A stretch of 64,000 nt of DNA from Prunus persica (lineage: Eukaryota; Streptophyta; Magnoliopsida; Rosales; Rosaceae). The stretch lies in assembly GCF_000346465.2 (NCBI RefSeq), contig NC_034013.1, positions 18,225,624-18,289,623 of the forward strand. The letters run 5' to 3'. The notes beneath the pieces are model-generated. The model did not search any database, was not told the origin of the DNA, and saw nothing but the letters and a program-made list of their open reading frames with translations. Made by a program: the position numbers and the translations under genes. The first letter of the stretch is position 1. Each line of letters opens with the position of its first letter. This document shows, piece after piece, positions 27,428 through 39,093 of this stretch.

Positions 27428-28623
27428 CTATATTGTCTTTAAAGACTCTTCTTTCTTTGTATTTGATTTCTTTCTTGGCGGTAAGCCACGTAGTCATATG
27501 ATCTGTGATCGCGATTCTGGCAAAATTTGATTTCATTCCTTATTCAAACTCAAGCACTCGTCTTCACGGATCAGAGCCTCTTTGAGCCTTTCCTTGCAAC
27601 TTAATCGGTCCCCATATTCATCAGTTTTCAAGCCCAGTAAGGCAAAGAAATAGTAAAAACTATAAAAAGTAGACCCTCCATACGTTCAACACTATATGGA
27701 ATTCATCCACGGCCATTAAGGATTTCCTCATTATAATTTTGAGTATCCAATTAAAGGAAGATTGCAGTTCCAACATATTTTTTTGTTCTTGAGAGATGTT
27801 AACTGAAATCTATTTCAGGATTTTTGTGAAAACTTTGGTAGAGTTTCATAATTATGAGTGGGCATCAAACCAACCAAACTGTTCAAATCGACTCCAATAT
27901 GACAAGTTTGGTTCGGTTTCAACACCAAATAAGTATAATTTTACACTGAACTGAATTGATCGTGATGAGTTTGGTTTTATTTGATTTAGCCTATATGAAA
28001 TTCATCTATGCCAAATCAAACCACTTATGCTAATTTTATTAATTTTTTGCACTAGACATTTTCTTATTGGTTATTACCACTAGCCTTTCCACACTTACGA
28101 GAGGCTTTTTAAAAAATTTTAAATTTATTTTAGCTATACTATTATGTTTCATTATAGACATTGATATATCAACCTTTAAAGTAATGAGAGATTTAGAAAT
28201 TATAATGATGGATGCAATGTTCGCTTTATATGTGTTCCAAAAATTATCCAGATTGTCAGGTTGATGATTTTGGCTCCATAAGATTATACGTAAGAAAATT
28301 TTGATGTGTTTGTTTCAATTTTCAAGTGTAGAATTGTTGTGTTTCATTTTGCATGACTATTAAATTTGAAAAGTGTGTAAATACAAGTTCTAAAAAATGA
28401 AACAATAAAAGTAATTATAGCTTTATATTGTCATTAAGCTAAATCACTATAGAAAAAAAAAAAAAAAGGGTTGAGCTTAGGCTTAAATCCCCTAAACCCT
28501 TAATAATTAATTAGTTTTATCATAATTATAGATGAAACTAGCCCAAACATGATCATGCCCTCTTTTTTTAGAACAAATGATAATTCATTAATCAAGCATC
28601 AGAACATAAGAGTGGGCATGTAA

Positions 28624-29036
28624 GAGCACTTCCGGTGGTAGTGCTAGCCTGGGCAAAAGGCCCCTTAGGTTCCCAAAATCCATTCCAACAATGAAATCTA
28701 GTCCCGGAAAATGGGGGCTCCACTAAGACTGGACAGGCCCCAAGACAAAAACAATTCGAGTTGTTGCATGAGGATTGTGACCTTAGTGAAAAAATAATTT
28801 AAAAAAGTTATCAAAAAATACATAATATTTTTTAATACGTACCTAGCAATTTTTTAATTATTAATTTCATACATATAAATAAAATTAATCCCATGTAAAT
28901 AGTAATTATCCTTGAGTTACCATGGCAATGAGTGGAAAAGCAACAAAAACATTGCAAAGGTATATACTATTCATGTGGACAGTAACCGTCTTTACTTGCC
29001 GTTGCCCTTTAACATGACAAATGGGTAAAAGTACTC
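28624..29036. mobile_element. Tourist-like MITE, copy 1 of family A
   Basis: 413 bp, flanked by TAA at 28621-28623 and 29037-29039. The left end GAGCACTTCC is a diverged inverted match to the right end (AGTACTC). The last ~130 bases align with the two other copies (33287 and 47807): AGTAATT.CCTT, CCATGGCAATG.GTGGAAA, ACTATTCA.GTG and CAAATGGGT. It is the most diverged, and probably oldest, of the three. Confidence 0.7.
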
Positions 29037-29320
29037 TAAAACTAAAAAGAAATAAATTACATGCAATATTCAAAAAGAAAGAAGAAAAAAGAAAAAGGAA
29101 AATTGCCGTTGTTTGTGGATAGATAGGGAAAAGTGGGAAAAAAGAATTTGTAACTTAAAAACCATATAGGACGTGAATAAATTTGTGTCATATTAGGACT
29201 GTGAGTCCGCTCCTAGTCACCCTCATCCGTCGTATACTCGTATATCGGCGTGCACTCGCGAACAACGCCTAAACACTCACCATTCATCCATTTATTATTT
29301 ATTTCAACTTTCCACAATCT

Positions 29321-29337
29321 CTCTCTCTCTCTCTCTA
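29321..29337. repeat. (CT)n tract in the RING 5' UTR
   Basis: CT run about 110 bases upstream of the RING gene ATG, followed by CCCT repeats; a typical plant CT-rich leader. Confidence 0.8.
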
Positions 29338-29447
29338 AAATCCCTCCCTCCCTCCTTCAGTTTCAGGTCTTCCTCGTTTCGTCCTCCGTATAAACCGCTC
29401 GCTTATCCTCTCTGTCGAAACTCTCTTTCTTTCTCAATCAAAGCGAC

Positions 29448-30584
29448 ATGTCGTCCTCGGGCGGCAACTCCGGCAGTGTTGGTGGCCCGATCGCTCCTCC
29501 TCAGCTTTACTTTTGCCACCAGTGCGATCGTACGGTTTCCCTCAACCCTCCACCTACCTCCGATCTCGTTTGCCCTATTTGCAGCGGTGGTTTCGTCGAA
29601 GAGATGGAAGCCTCTAACCCTAACCCTTTCCCCCCCAATCCCTTCTTCTCCGTCCCCTCCTCCGACGCTCCTCCCTTCGCCTCCAGCGGCTTTCCCCTCC
29701 TCTTCTCCGCCCCCGGCCCTGGAAATTTCTCCGACGATCTCTCTGCCCTCTTCGGCGGCGCACCCGCACGCTCCTCGCCGTTTCAGGACCCCGACGCCTT
29801 CAACCCCTTTGTGTTCCTTCAAAACTATTTGCAAACCCTAAGAGCAAATGGTGCCAATGTCCAGTTCGTGATCGATAACAACCCCGGCGCCGGGGGGGAC
29901 CCTGCAGGTTTTCGCGTCCCCCCCAATCTTAATCTCGGCGACTACTTCTTCGGCCCGGGCCTCGAGCAATTAATCCAGCAGCTCGCGGAGAACGACCCAA
30001 ACCGGTACGGCACGCCGCCCGCTTCGAAATCCGCGGTGGAGGGCTTGCCGGTTGTGAAAATCTCAAAGGAGTTGTTGGATTCCGATTCGTCCCAGTGCGC
30101 TGTGTGTAAGGACTTGTTCGAGCTCGGCGAGGAGGCCAAGCAGATGCCCTGTAAGCACATATACCATTCGGATTGCATTCTGCCTTGGCTGGAATTGCAC
30201 AACTCATGTCCTGTTTGTCGCTACGAGTTGCCCACCGATGATACTGATTACGAGCAGAGGCTTAGCGGGGCCTCCGCCAATGCCAATCGAGCTAATCAAT
30301 CTGCGGCGGCTGGCGGGGTCAATATTTTTGCCGGAGTTGGTGGTGGTGGAAGTGGGAGTGGGATTGGGATTGGGATTGGTGCGCCATCTCTAGACAATCA
30401 GAGTCCAACTCCCCGAACGGTGGAGCGGAGATTTACCATCTCCTTGCCACGCCTTTTCAGGGTATTTGGTGGTTCTGCTGAGACTAGTAATAGTGGGAGT
30501 GGAAACAATGATGAGTCGAACTCGGGGAATAGGGGAGGTCATAACTCTGGATCGGAGGAGCCTAGGCATGAAGATCTCGATTAA
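29448..30584 (+). CDS. RING-H2 E3 ubiquitin ligase with N-terminal zinc ribbon (RING1/RHC1A-like)
   Basis: An intronless frame of 378 residues. The N-terminal zinc ribbon has C23, C26, C42 and C45 (YFCHQCDRT ... LVCPICSGGF). A Pro/Phe/Ala-rich middle follows, then a classic RING-H2 at about 217-258: C-x2-C, MPCKHIYHSDCI, PWLELHNSCPVCR. The Gly-rich C-terminus contains VERRFTISLPRLFRVFG. This is the layout of plant RING1/RHC1A-type E3 ligases, which receive an E2 and ubiquitinate targets, often in stress or cell-death signalling; the substrate is unknown. GC-rich, intronless coding sequence with a CT-rich leader is usual for the group. Sequence up to about 32.6 kb may include 3' UTR or a 3' UTR intron but I see no further coding exon. 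Confidence 0.93.
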   Translation: MSSSGGNSGSVGGPIAPPQLYFCHQCDRTVSLNPPPTSDLVCPICSGGFVEEMEASNPNPFPPNPFFSVPSSDAPPFASSGFPLLFSAPGPGNFSDDLSALFGGAPARSSPFQDPDAFNPFVFLQNYLQTLRANGANVQFVIDNNPGAGGDPAGFRVPPNLNLGDYFFGPGLEQLIQQLAENDPNRYGTPPASKSAVEGLPVVKISKELLDSDSSQCAVCKDLFELGEEAKQMPCKHIYHSDCILPWLELHNSCPVCRYELPTDDTDYEQRLSGASANANRANQSAAAGGVNIFAGVGGGGSGSGIGIGIGAPSLDNQSPTPRTVERRFTISLPRLFRVFGGSAETSNSGSGNNDESNSGNRGGHNSGSEEPRHEDLD

Positions 30585-33286
30585 ACACAATTGGTATTGC
30601 ACTTGTTACCATACACATTCATTTTTGTCTTCCATTGTGTTTCTGTTGTATGTCATTCAAAGAGGATCATCATTTACTCTTTTCATGCTTGCATCAGTAG
30701 TTTAACTGATACATACTGGGAATTTTTCTTAAATTGCGCTTCATGTGAAATGCTTGACTAATATTGACAAATATACTTGTATCTGTACTTGAATTTTTAT
30801 GTTGACTACTTAAGAGTTAGGCCTTTCATGTGGCAAATTTGCAACTCTATTTTACCTTAGTGACATTGTTTTGCTTGAGTTATCTGTAGATGTTCCTTCA
30901 AAAAAAGTTAAATGTAGCTGATTAATGGGGGAAGAATGACATATGATGGTCTTTAAAGGTTTGGTGAAAGGAAAAGCTATTATACGGAGTGGGGGCATAT
31001 TTGTTCCAAAAGCAGGAAGTTATTGCAACAACATGCAACCAACCAATGATATGACATAAAATACATGTACCTAAAAATTGTTTCTGAATTACCATGAGAT
31101 AAAAGTTGTATGTACTGTGTAGTAAAAAGACAAAGAAGTACAGTAGAGCTCCTTTCATGTTAAACTCCCAACAAACACCCACAATAATATATTAGCCCTC
31201 TTTGAACTAGTAAACGTCAATTAAATAATGCATACAGAAGAATTCTAGAAATCATACCATAGTCTATCAGTGGTAACACACAGAAATGCCACTGCACCGA
31301 CTGTTACACGGAATTATTGATATTCTCGATATGTATCATATCTGCCATCTTGCAATGTGGGTATGAATCATCCGTATCTTATGAGACAGTTGTAGGAGGT
31401 GACTTTCATGACATTTGTAGGATATTGTATGATATCCTAGACAGTAAGATACTTATTTTTAGGAGAGAGATCTACAAGGTGCATAGATTACTAGTTCCAT
31501 GACAGACTAGGTTTTATTATGTCCCAAGGCATTATTGATCATCCTCTGCTACAGGAGGTTTATGTGGTCTAAACTCTTCGAATAATCCTTAATCTTTGTA
31601 GGATTGATCGTGCCCCGTATCTAGTGACTGGGATGTTCTTTTGTTGTGTTGCTCAGGTGTCCCCTGCCCAGGGCAGTCGTAAATCACATCCTGATAATGT
31701 TTGACTAGGGGATCAGCAGTTATCATAGTCCCTTCAGAATTGAGAATATGTGGCTTATCGTTCCTGATTTCTATGACAAAATCAAGTTGGGTGTCAGGGT
31801 TATGTGGTAGAGGTTGTTCCTAGTTTTTGCTTTTATTGGAAGTCCAGTTTGAAGCTAAATCTCAAAAAGTCGAGAGGGATGAGGTTGGACGTATAGTTAT
31901 GACTTATGATAATTAGATACATTGACTATTGGAATCATTTGATGCATCAGATTCTTGATAGGAGCATACTTGTTGCTGTCAAAATCAGCTGAACTTGTGT
32001 GCTGATGAGATTTTGTAAGGTGTTCCATTTTAAAGAGTTGGACCACGGAATGTTTGTTTTTTGTTTCATCCGAATCAAGGATCATTAATGACTGCATTAT
32101 GTGAGTCCAGCATAGAAAGCATATTTTGGTTCTCTTTCGCTTTTTAACCGTCTTGTTTGTGTGTGCGGTCTTGTGTACTATGAGTATGTCTGAATGACTT
32201 AAGGTTTTTTAGCGCAAGCCATACATAACAAAGTTCTTTTGTTCTACTTTATTAAAACTTGAGGAATCAATATGGAGCCCTGGTTGGATCATTTCGACTG
32301 AATATTTTACTATATTTGCAGCAATTTATGCATATAATTCGTTTAATTTATCATGTATAAGTGTTTTACATGCAGTAGGTGATTTAGTTACTCTAAGTTG
32401 TAAGACATTTTGTGTGTGTTTTTTTTCCTTCTGGCTTGATATGTGTTGAGTGCAGTTTTGCCTGGCTTTTTACCTCTCTCTCTCTCTCTCTCTCTCTCTC
32501 ATGTTATAGTTTTATGAAGATTTCAATTAAAAGGTAATATTCTGTCTTTTTGGTAGGTGCAATGAGCAGCATGGATCTGCAACCATTGTTGAACAAAGAA
32601 AGATCTTATACATTAACAGTTAGTGACAGTTGCTTTTTAAATATTTTGCCCTGATAATCATAGGTAAAATGCTATTGTTAATGTTGTTGTTGCGAATTCT
32701 TTTATAGGTTCATCATCATTTTGTGCGAATTTGATGTGCATTATCAGCGTTGTGTTGTGTCCTGTAAAAAATTTCCATTTGGGTACCATGGTAATTTTTG
32801 GATGTCGTCTGTAATACATGGTCTTGTTTCTTCTTCTACTACAAGGGGGCTTATTTGAGTTGAGAGGTGTCGTCAAGTGCTGTATCTATTTTCTTTCTTT
32901 TCATTCTCCATTTTGCGGACATGACATGCACATGCCGACCCTTTTAAAAAGAGGCATTGCTTGCTGCAAACATCCTTCTTGTGGTGGTGATGATGCATTA
33001 TGCATAAACATAATAATACGCATAAATAAATAAATACTGCTCTGCTCGCTGGGGCCTTTTCTTTTCCATCTTTTATCTAGGTTTCCTTGTTCCTTGCACC
33101 CTCTCCCTCTCCTTCCTTAAAAAAGCATTACCAAAGGAAACAATGAGCCATTCGACAAAAAACAAGAAAAGGGAAACAGAGCCAAAGAGGATTTGACTGA
33201 CGGTCACCGCATTCTTGTTTTTTTCTCCTCGGCCACTCGAATTAGAGGAGGAGAGGATTGCAATTTGTTGCCATACGTTTCGTTTA
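30585..33286. other. Region downstream of the RING gene
   Basis: AT-rich, no protein-like frame. The first few hundred bases are 3' UTR. A (CT)n tract sits at 32479-32500, and an acceptor-like TTTTGGTAG at about 32550 might belong to a 3' UTR intron, which is speculative. Confidence 0.5.
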
Positions 33287-34460
33287 GAGCAGCTCCAGCG
33301 AGGGAGCCCAGCCCGAGGCGAGGGCAGGAAAAAAAAAAAAAGTCGCTCCAGCGTACAGCCCAGGCCCGGGGGTGGTGTGGGACCCACCAACTCGGGCCAG
33401 CCCGAAGGCGAGACCAGCCCGAGGTCCAACTCGCGTGTTGCTGACGTCAGCCTCGCGTCACGCTGACGTCAGCGCGCCAGGTCCAAGGTACGCTGCCACG
33501 TGTCGCCTCCCCAGCCTTCCGATCTGCTTCTCCAAATTAATCCAACGGCTGAGGCTTTTTTGGGCAATAAAAATATGAAAAAAAATCGTAAATGTTTTTT
33601 AAAAATTCTAAAAAATTCTGATATTTTTTTTCTATAAATACCTATCAATACCCTTCACTTTCAACACCAATCCTCATACATTTCATTATACTTCTACTAT
33701 TATTCACTCTTTACTCAACATTTTCCTCTATACCTTATTTCCATTTTCAACATTTAAGTAAATGTCTTTGTCCTTTTACTTTAATTTATTTTTATATTAC
33801 TCCATTTACTTAAGTTTACAATGTAAATAAGGAAGTACCCCCCATTTGGATTCAAATAAAAATACTAGAAAATCAAATTCCCACCAAATCAAAATATGAA
33901 AAATCGGTTTTAGTGCAAAATACGATTTAGGCTAAAAATGATGGCTCATTAAGTCAATATATACTTCATATTAAAATCCCATAAAATCAAGTTTTCTTAT
34001 TTGATGTGTAAGGAATAAAAGCCGCCAAAAATTATCTTGAGAAAATAATTATTCCGAAAAACCATTTTTCATACTTAGCCAATATTGCACCTCCGCTAAA
34101 AAAATTATGGGTCCGCCCGTGTCTATAAATACCAACCAATACTCTTCACTTTTAACACCAAATCCTAATTTTTTTTTAAATGAATACCAACCAATACAAC
34201 TAATAAAATAAAATCTTATCCGATATGAATAGTATTGACACGTAGGAACCCAAAAATCTTATCCGAAAATATTATCCAAATTAATTATTTAAGTAAAAAA
34301 AAGTTGTGAAAAAATAAAAAAATGAATAGTAATTGCCCTTAGCCATGGCAATGGGTGGAAACTCAAAATACTATTTGCAAGGGCAACTACTATTCACGTG
34401 AATAGTGGCTGCCCTAGCTCCCCCCTTGCCATGGCTAAGGGCAAATGGGTGGAGTTGCTC
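33287..34460. mobile_element. Tourist-like element, copy 2 of family A (long form)
   Basis: 1,174 bp with terminal inverted repeats GAGCAGCTCCA / TGGAGTTGCTC and a perfect TTA target duplication (33284-33286, 34461-34463). The 5' part is GC-rich; the rest is AT-rich without a transposase frame. The 3' end contains a perfect 17-bp inverted repeat (GCCCTTAGCCATGGCAA / TTGCCATGGCTAAGGGC) and the palindrome CTATTCACGTGAATAG. About 480 bp are internally duplicated or inserted relative to copy 3: the TCTATAAATACC..TCAC.TT.AACACC block occurs at about 33642 and again at about 34121. TTA duplications are the hallmark of PIF/Harbinger (Tourist) transposition. Confidence 0.85.
33442..33502. promoter_or_regulatory. 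TGACGTCA palindromes and a G-box inside the element
   Basis: Two TGACGTCA palindromes (33442-33449 and 33464-33471) and GCCACGTGTC with CACGTG at 33497-33502. These are perfect bZIP target motifs (C-box/CRE and ABRE/G-box). Any function is inferred. Confidence 0.5.
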
Positions 34461-34783
34461 TTATGTAAAAGATAAAACTTTGGTGGTGGGATATATTATT
34501 CCTCGCCAAAATAAAAAAAAGGCAAGAAGGAAAAGTTCGGTAGTTTATTATTGCGCTGCAGGAAGCAGGACGGAAAACTAGAAAAACGAAGAGCTGGGAC
34601 ACCTGGCGGCTAGAGACAATTTTACTAGTATGATATGATATGTACACAGTACATATCAGTCAGACGATTTTACACATAATTTAAAATTATATAGTAGCCA
34701 ATCAGTGTTCACTCTAATAACGCTCATAGTCGACTTTCTTAGAAGAAATCGCTTCAAATTTCACTGACGATAATAATTATTTA

Positions 34784-35037
34784 GGGTTTATTTAGTATCA
34801 TATTCAAAAAAATAATTCAAAAAAATGTTTTAATTTTTAAAATATGAGTTTTTAAATATTGATTTTAAAATTTTAAAACTTGTTTGGTATCAAACTTTAA
34901 ACTATTTTTAAGATCTAAAAAAAAATTGAATTAAAATTAGAAACCTTAGATTCCCTAATTGAAATTAACAAAAAAAAGAGAAGAGGAGAGAGAGGATTGA
35001 AGGATGTGTGCTACTTGAGTTTACCAGGAAAAAAAAT

Positions 35038-35083
<46 letters not shown>

Positions 35084-35277
35084 TGCAAATAGAGATAAAA
35101 AAATTTGTAAAACCTCATTTTTTTTGGTTTTTAATAATAAGGGTGTTTTTGAGGTTTTTTTATTTGTTTGTTTGGATTTTTAAAAATGGATCTACTAAAT
35201 GGGTTTTTATGACTTTGGACTAAATATCTGTTTTTAAGTTTATAAAATTAAATCTAAATAGGATACCAAACGAGCCC
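34784..35277. mobile_element. Tourist-like MITE, family B
   Basis: 494 bp. Left end GGGTTTATTTAGTATC and right end GATACCAAACGAGCCC are inverted repeats with a few mismatches, flanked by TTA at 34781-34783 and 35278-35280. It is A/T-rich and includes a (GA)n run at 35041-35078. No coding capacity. Its ends differ from family A. Confidence 0.8.
35041..35078. repeat. (GA)n microsatellite inside MITE B
   Basis: About 19 units within the family B element. Confidence 0.95.
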
Positions 35278-35280
35278 TTA

Positions 35281-36210
35281 ATTATAGACATCCATATTAT
35301 GTGCTAGTAAATTTTGATTTAGTAAATGGTAATACCATAAATATTAAATTTCAAATAGCATTATTCCATCTACTTCCACTACATGTATGCATAAATGATT
35401 TAAAGTCATTTTGTTCCCAAAAATTGAAAACTTGCGTGATATATCATATCATGAAATAAGTGCAATAAATAAAATAAATCTACAAATAAAAGAAAAATAA
35501 AGAAAACAAGGACGGAAACGGAATATACATTACAATTTTACATACGAGATGAGGTGGAGGTGGAGGTGGGGGCCGCAAAGAGGCAGAGTCGTTCGTTTGC
35601 GTGACTGTATTGAGGGAGAGTCTTCTTTTTAATATATGGAATAAAATATCATAAAAATGAATGAGTGCTGCTGCTGAGCTGAGCTGAGATGTGTCGGTAG
35701 TCGGTATCTCTCTCTTGCCCGCTGTCTTCCTCCTCCTCTCTCCTCTCTCCTCTCTCCTCTCTCCTCATCCTTCAAGTCCTCAACTCAACTGTATCATTCC
35801 GCGTCAGGGGAAATACATACAAAATTAATATAATACTTTACCATTTCTATCTTTTTATATTCCCAAATTCCCAAATTCACAAATTCACAGCTCTCGTCTC
35901 TTCTCTTCTTTTGGGGAGACTTGGCTAGTTTGCTTTCTGCGTTTGAGAAAAAAAAAAAAAAAATCAAATTTTAATAGAAATGCTGATGCTGCTTCTCCCG
36001 GACAGGAGAAGCATTTGACTTTTATGTAGACTCCATTTTTTGTAGTTTAATATTTTAGTTTTGTATGTATGGATCTGCTTTTGTGTCTCTTTCTTTTCTA
36101 AAACTCTTCTCAAGAAAGAAACCAAAGATTGGATTTGAGGGCAGCAGCAGCGGCTAATTAAGCTATAATATATACATATACATACAACAAAGGGAAGAGA
36201 TCGGGGAAGA
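35281..36210. other. Promoter and 5' UTR region of the LysM gene
   Basis: AT-rich, then CT-rich (CTCTCTCCT repeats near 35740-35766), leading to the ATG at 36211. No gene seen. Confidence 0.55.
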
Positions 36211-38002
36211 ATGTCTCCTTCGAATACAAGGTCGGTGGAGAATGGCAATAATGGAGGAGGAGGAGGAGGAGGAGGCAAGAATTTCATAGAGCACCAAGTC
36301 TCCAAGATGGACACACTTGCCGGCGTTGCCATCAAATACGGCGTCGAGGTTTCTAATTTTTCTCTGAAATCCCCCTGCTATATTTATATATGCTCTACTC
36401 AAATCCCGTCGTTAAATTAATTTGTCTCAGTTTTCAAATCCTGTCTTTAATTAGTTCGTTCCCTGGCTCTGATTATTTCCCGCTCAGTTCTAGTCTATTG
36501 CTTCCTATTATTGCTATCATCAGCTGTAGCTTCATGCCCTCTTCTTCTTGGTCTTGTTCTAAGTTTCTCACTTTTCTGTAATGGTGTCGTGCTATTGCTA
36601 AAGAGTAAATGCCGATGATGCTTTGTAAATTTGTAATGAAACAAACAGGTGGCTGACATTAAAAGGATGAATGGGTTTGCTACAGATCTTCAAATGTTTG
36701 CTTTGAAGACTTTGAAAATACCTTTGCCAGGAAGACATCCGCCATCTTCCCCTCTTTCTCTACGGTAATCAACATCTTCTCAATTCTTTCCTTTCCATAG
36801 TCTTTCATTTTATCCCGCCTCCTCTTCTGTTCTACCCGCTTTCTTCTTAACTCCAATTCCAAACAATCTATAAGCATGAAATACGAACAACAAAAAGATA
36901 ATATCAAATGTTACTATTACTTACATTTTCACATGCTACCTTTTCCATTGCAACTATAATACATCCACCGAAGCATCACCCTAAACATGCTATAGTTCTG
37001 CACCGGTCCTGCCTCTATATATGTAATCCATATCTAATGTACATCTGTTATTGCTGAAAAAAAAAAACTGAGGTTACGGCTTCTGCCTTAAGAATTTGTA
37101 ATCTGCAATTCTAAATTCCCACTGTTTCTGGTAGCTGGATGTTCAAGTGCATCAATCGATCTTAGTCTGTATTTATAAACATCAGTTAGCTTATAGTTTC
37201 TATGTCTTGCTGCAGCGAAAACAACACTGAAAAATCCACCCCATGTCTTGGTCGAGCTATTCTGCTAGAACCATTCCGCTCTGTCGGTTCAAAAGCTCCC
37301 AAAGAGAAAGTCACTACAGCAATGAGCACTTTACAAAAATACTATGGTCTAAGATCCCCAAATTTGGGGGATACAGCTGAAGGCATGGAGATGGCAGTCT
37401 ACAGAAGTCGAAGTTCAGAATGCTTTAATGATGAGGTGCTGTCACCATTGTCTGAAAGTCACCCTAACAAGTCTAGGCATTCTTCAATTGATCTTTTAGC
37501 TGAGAATGGTGCAATGGCTGATTACACGCACCTTGCAGAACCTGGAAATGGGGAGGGTGAGAAATCTGATGAGAAATCGGTCCGAAGGCGTCAGAAAGCT
37601 GAAGTTGATAATGGTACTGGTACACCAGAAAGGCTGTTAAAAGGGGAAAACAGTGGTGGGAGCAGTGGTTTCTCTTCTTCAACAGGAAATGGTTTAGCCA
37701 TGAGGCAGAAATCAGCAAGCCGAGCAGTACTGCAATCTGATTCGGAGTCAGGATGGTTGAACTCCATTCCAGTGGGATTAGGCGATTCTATCATAACTGA
37801 CGAAATGGCTGTTGTTCGTAAATCATCAAGCACATCAAGCTTAAAAGACCAGGAGAGTAATAACACAGCATCAGTTTGGCCAACGTCAAGGTGGAGCTTG
37901 AAACAAGACTTGCAAGCTCTCTCAACTGCAACGATGGCTAGACCAATCTTTGATGGCTTACCGAAGCCAATAACTGGCCGCTGGAAAGCTGCCCTTGATT
38001 AG
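36211..38002 (+). CDS. LysM domain-containing protein (intracellular type)
   Basis: Exons 36211-36348, 36649-36764 and 37216-38002, GT-AG and in phase, 346 residues. A Gly/Asn-rich start is followed by one LysM motif spanning the first intron: FIEHQVSKMDTLAGVAIKYG, then VEVADIKRMNGFATDLQMFA and LKTLKIPLPG. The long remainder is Ser-rich and probably disordered, ending W...W.LKQDLQAL, then FDGLPKPITGRWKAALD, a conserved tail in plant homologues of the At5g23130 type. No signal peptide or transmembrane helix is present, so this is not a chitin receptor kinase; it is probably cytosolic or nuclear, function unknown. The intron after the first half of the LysM is a family feature. Confidence 0.88.
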
Positions 38003-39093
38003 AGAAATTCATTTGCACTTTGATATAGATGATTTGTTTCCTTGCATTAGATCCAGTGGGCTGAAATATCTCAGCTACAAAATTCGCCAAAGTTATACAT
38101 GATATAGCTGCAGTAAAATCAGAGGGGGAGAAGTATAGAAGGAGAATACGGTAAATAAAGATTTCTTTTCAACTATTGGATGATAATGATATGCAGCAAT
38201 ATGCTAAATAGCATTTCAAGTCTGAAGCAGTAGCTGCAGCAGCTTGAGAAAAGCTGTAATGGAGATGGTATGTGACCAAATTATTTATTATTTCGTTATT
38301 CTTGTGATGTGTTACTTTGTATCAAAAAATAGCAATCCCACTTGGACTGGGAATTTAAGTTAAGATCGGTCATGTTATCTTAATAAAGGTAGTAATGTCA
38401 AGCTGTGCATTACAGTACAATTGTATCATCGCTTGCTTATTGGCAATGGAGATTGAATTTTTTTTGGCACAACACTCTTGACTTACACTAATGCCTTTTC
38501 CCTTAACCTTTTAACTTGTGAAAATCACTAGTGCTTTTTTCCATGAAAGGCGTATGGATTAGCAATGGTAACGGGTTGGTTGTTGATTACAATACAGATG
38601 TGTTCCTTGCGATTGATGTTGTGTGGGCTGTAGATACTGAATTAATCCATCAATGGTTGGCTATTGCCTTGTATTGTAATTTACAGGTTCCTTCAAGTAA
38701 GGTTTCATTTCATGTGAAGCCCAATCCGAGCTTGCTTTGTGGCACAGGCATGTAAGGTTTTAGGTCGTTTCTTTCGGTGAAATAACCAGAACCAGCCAAT
38801 TGTTCATTATAAGAAATCAACTTTCAAGTTTTAATTGACATTCAGCAATCAGCATTCAGCAGCATCAAATCATTATCAAATCAACTCATCAACATTAACA
38901 TATCACAACCGACCTCTGCTTTGTTTTGCAGAATGTAGATCAGAATAAAACAAGCAAGCAACCACCCATGGGTTTGTTTATCACAGATCCTAATTCCTCC
39001 TCCCAATTCCTAAAGAATTATGAAATCACATATCCAGATTTGTGAAACCAATCACTCTTCACTGGATTGAACAACTAGAAAGAAAGTATGATT
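38003..39093. other. Intergenic region between convergent LysM and INH3 genes
   Basis: 3' UTR of the LysM gene (about 38003-38450) and 3' UTR of the INH3 gene (about 38930-39093). A 74-codon open frame at 38531-38755 has no recognisable features. Confidence 0.55.

Larger units (their letters stand above)
27268..29447. other. Intergenic region between PPR and RING genes
   Basis: Contains a partial tandem duplication right after the PPR stop (27268-27427), GGTTTGGTTTC-type degenerate repeat DNA near 27900-28020, a MITE (28624-29036) and the CT-rich RING promoter/5' UTR. No further gene seen. Confidence 0.6.

Noticed and set aside
27880..28030. GGTTTGGTTCGGTTTC-like stretch as a retroelement end
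   Set aside because: No LTR ends, primer-binding site or coding remnants; probably degenerate low-complexity DNA.
29403..29834. 143-codon minus-strand Glu/Gly/Arg frame
   Set aside because: Shadow of the GC-rich RING gene; no start context or family.
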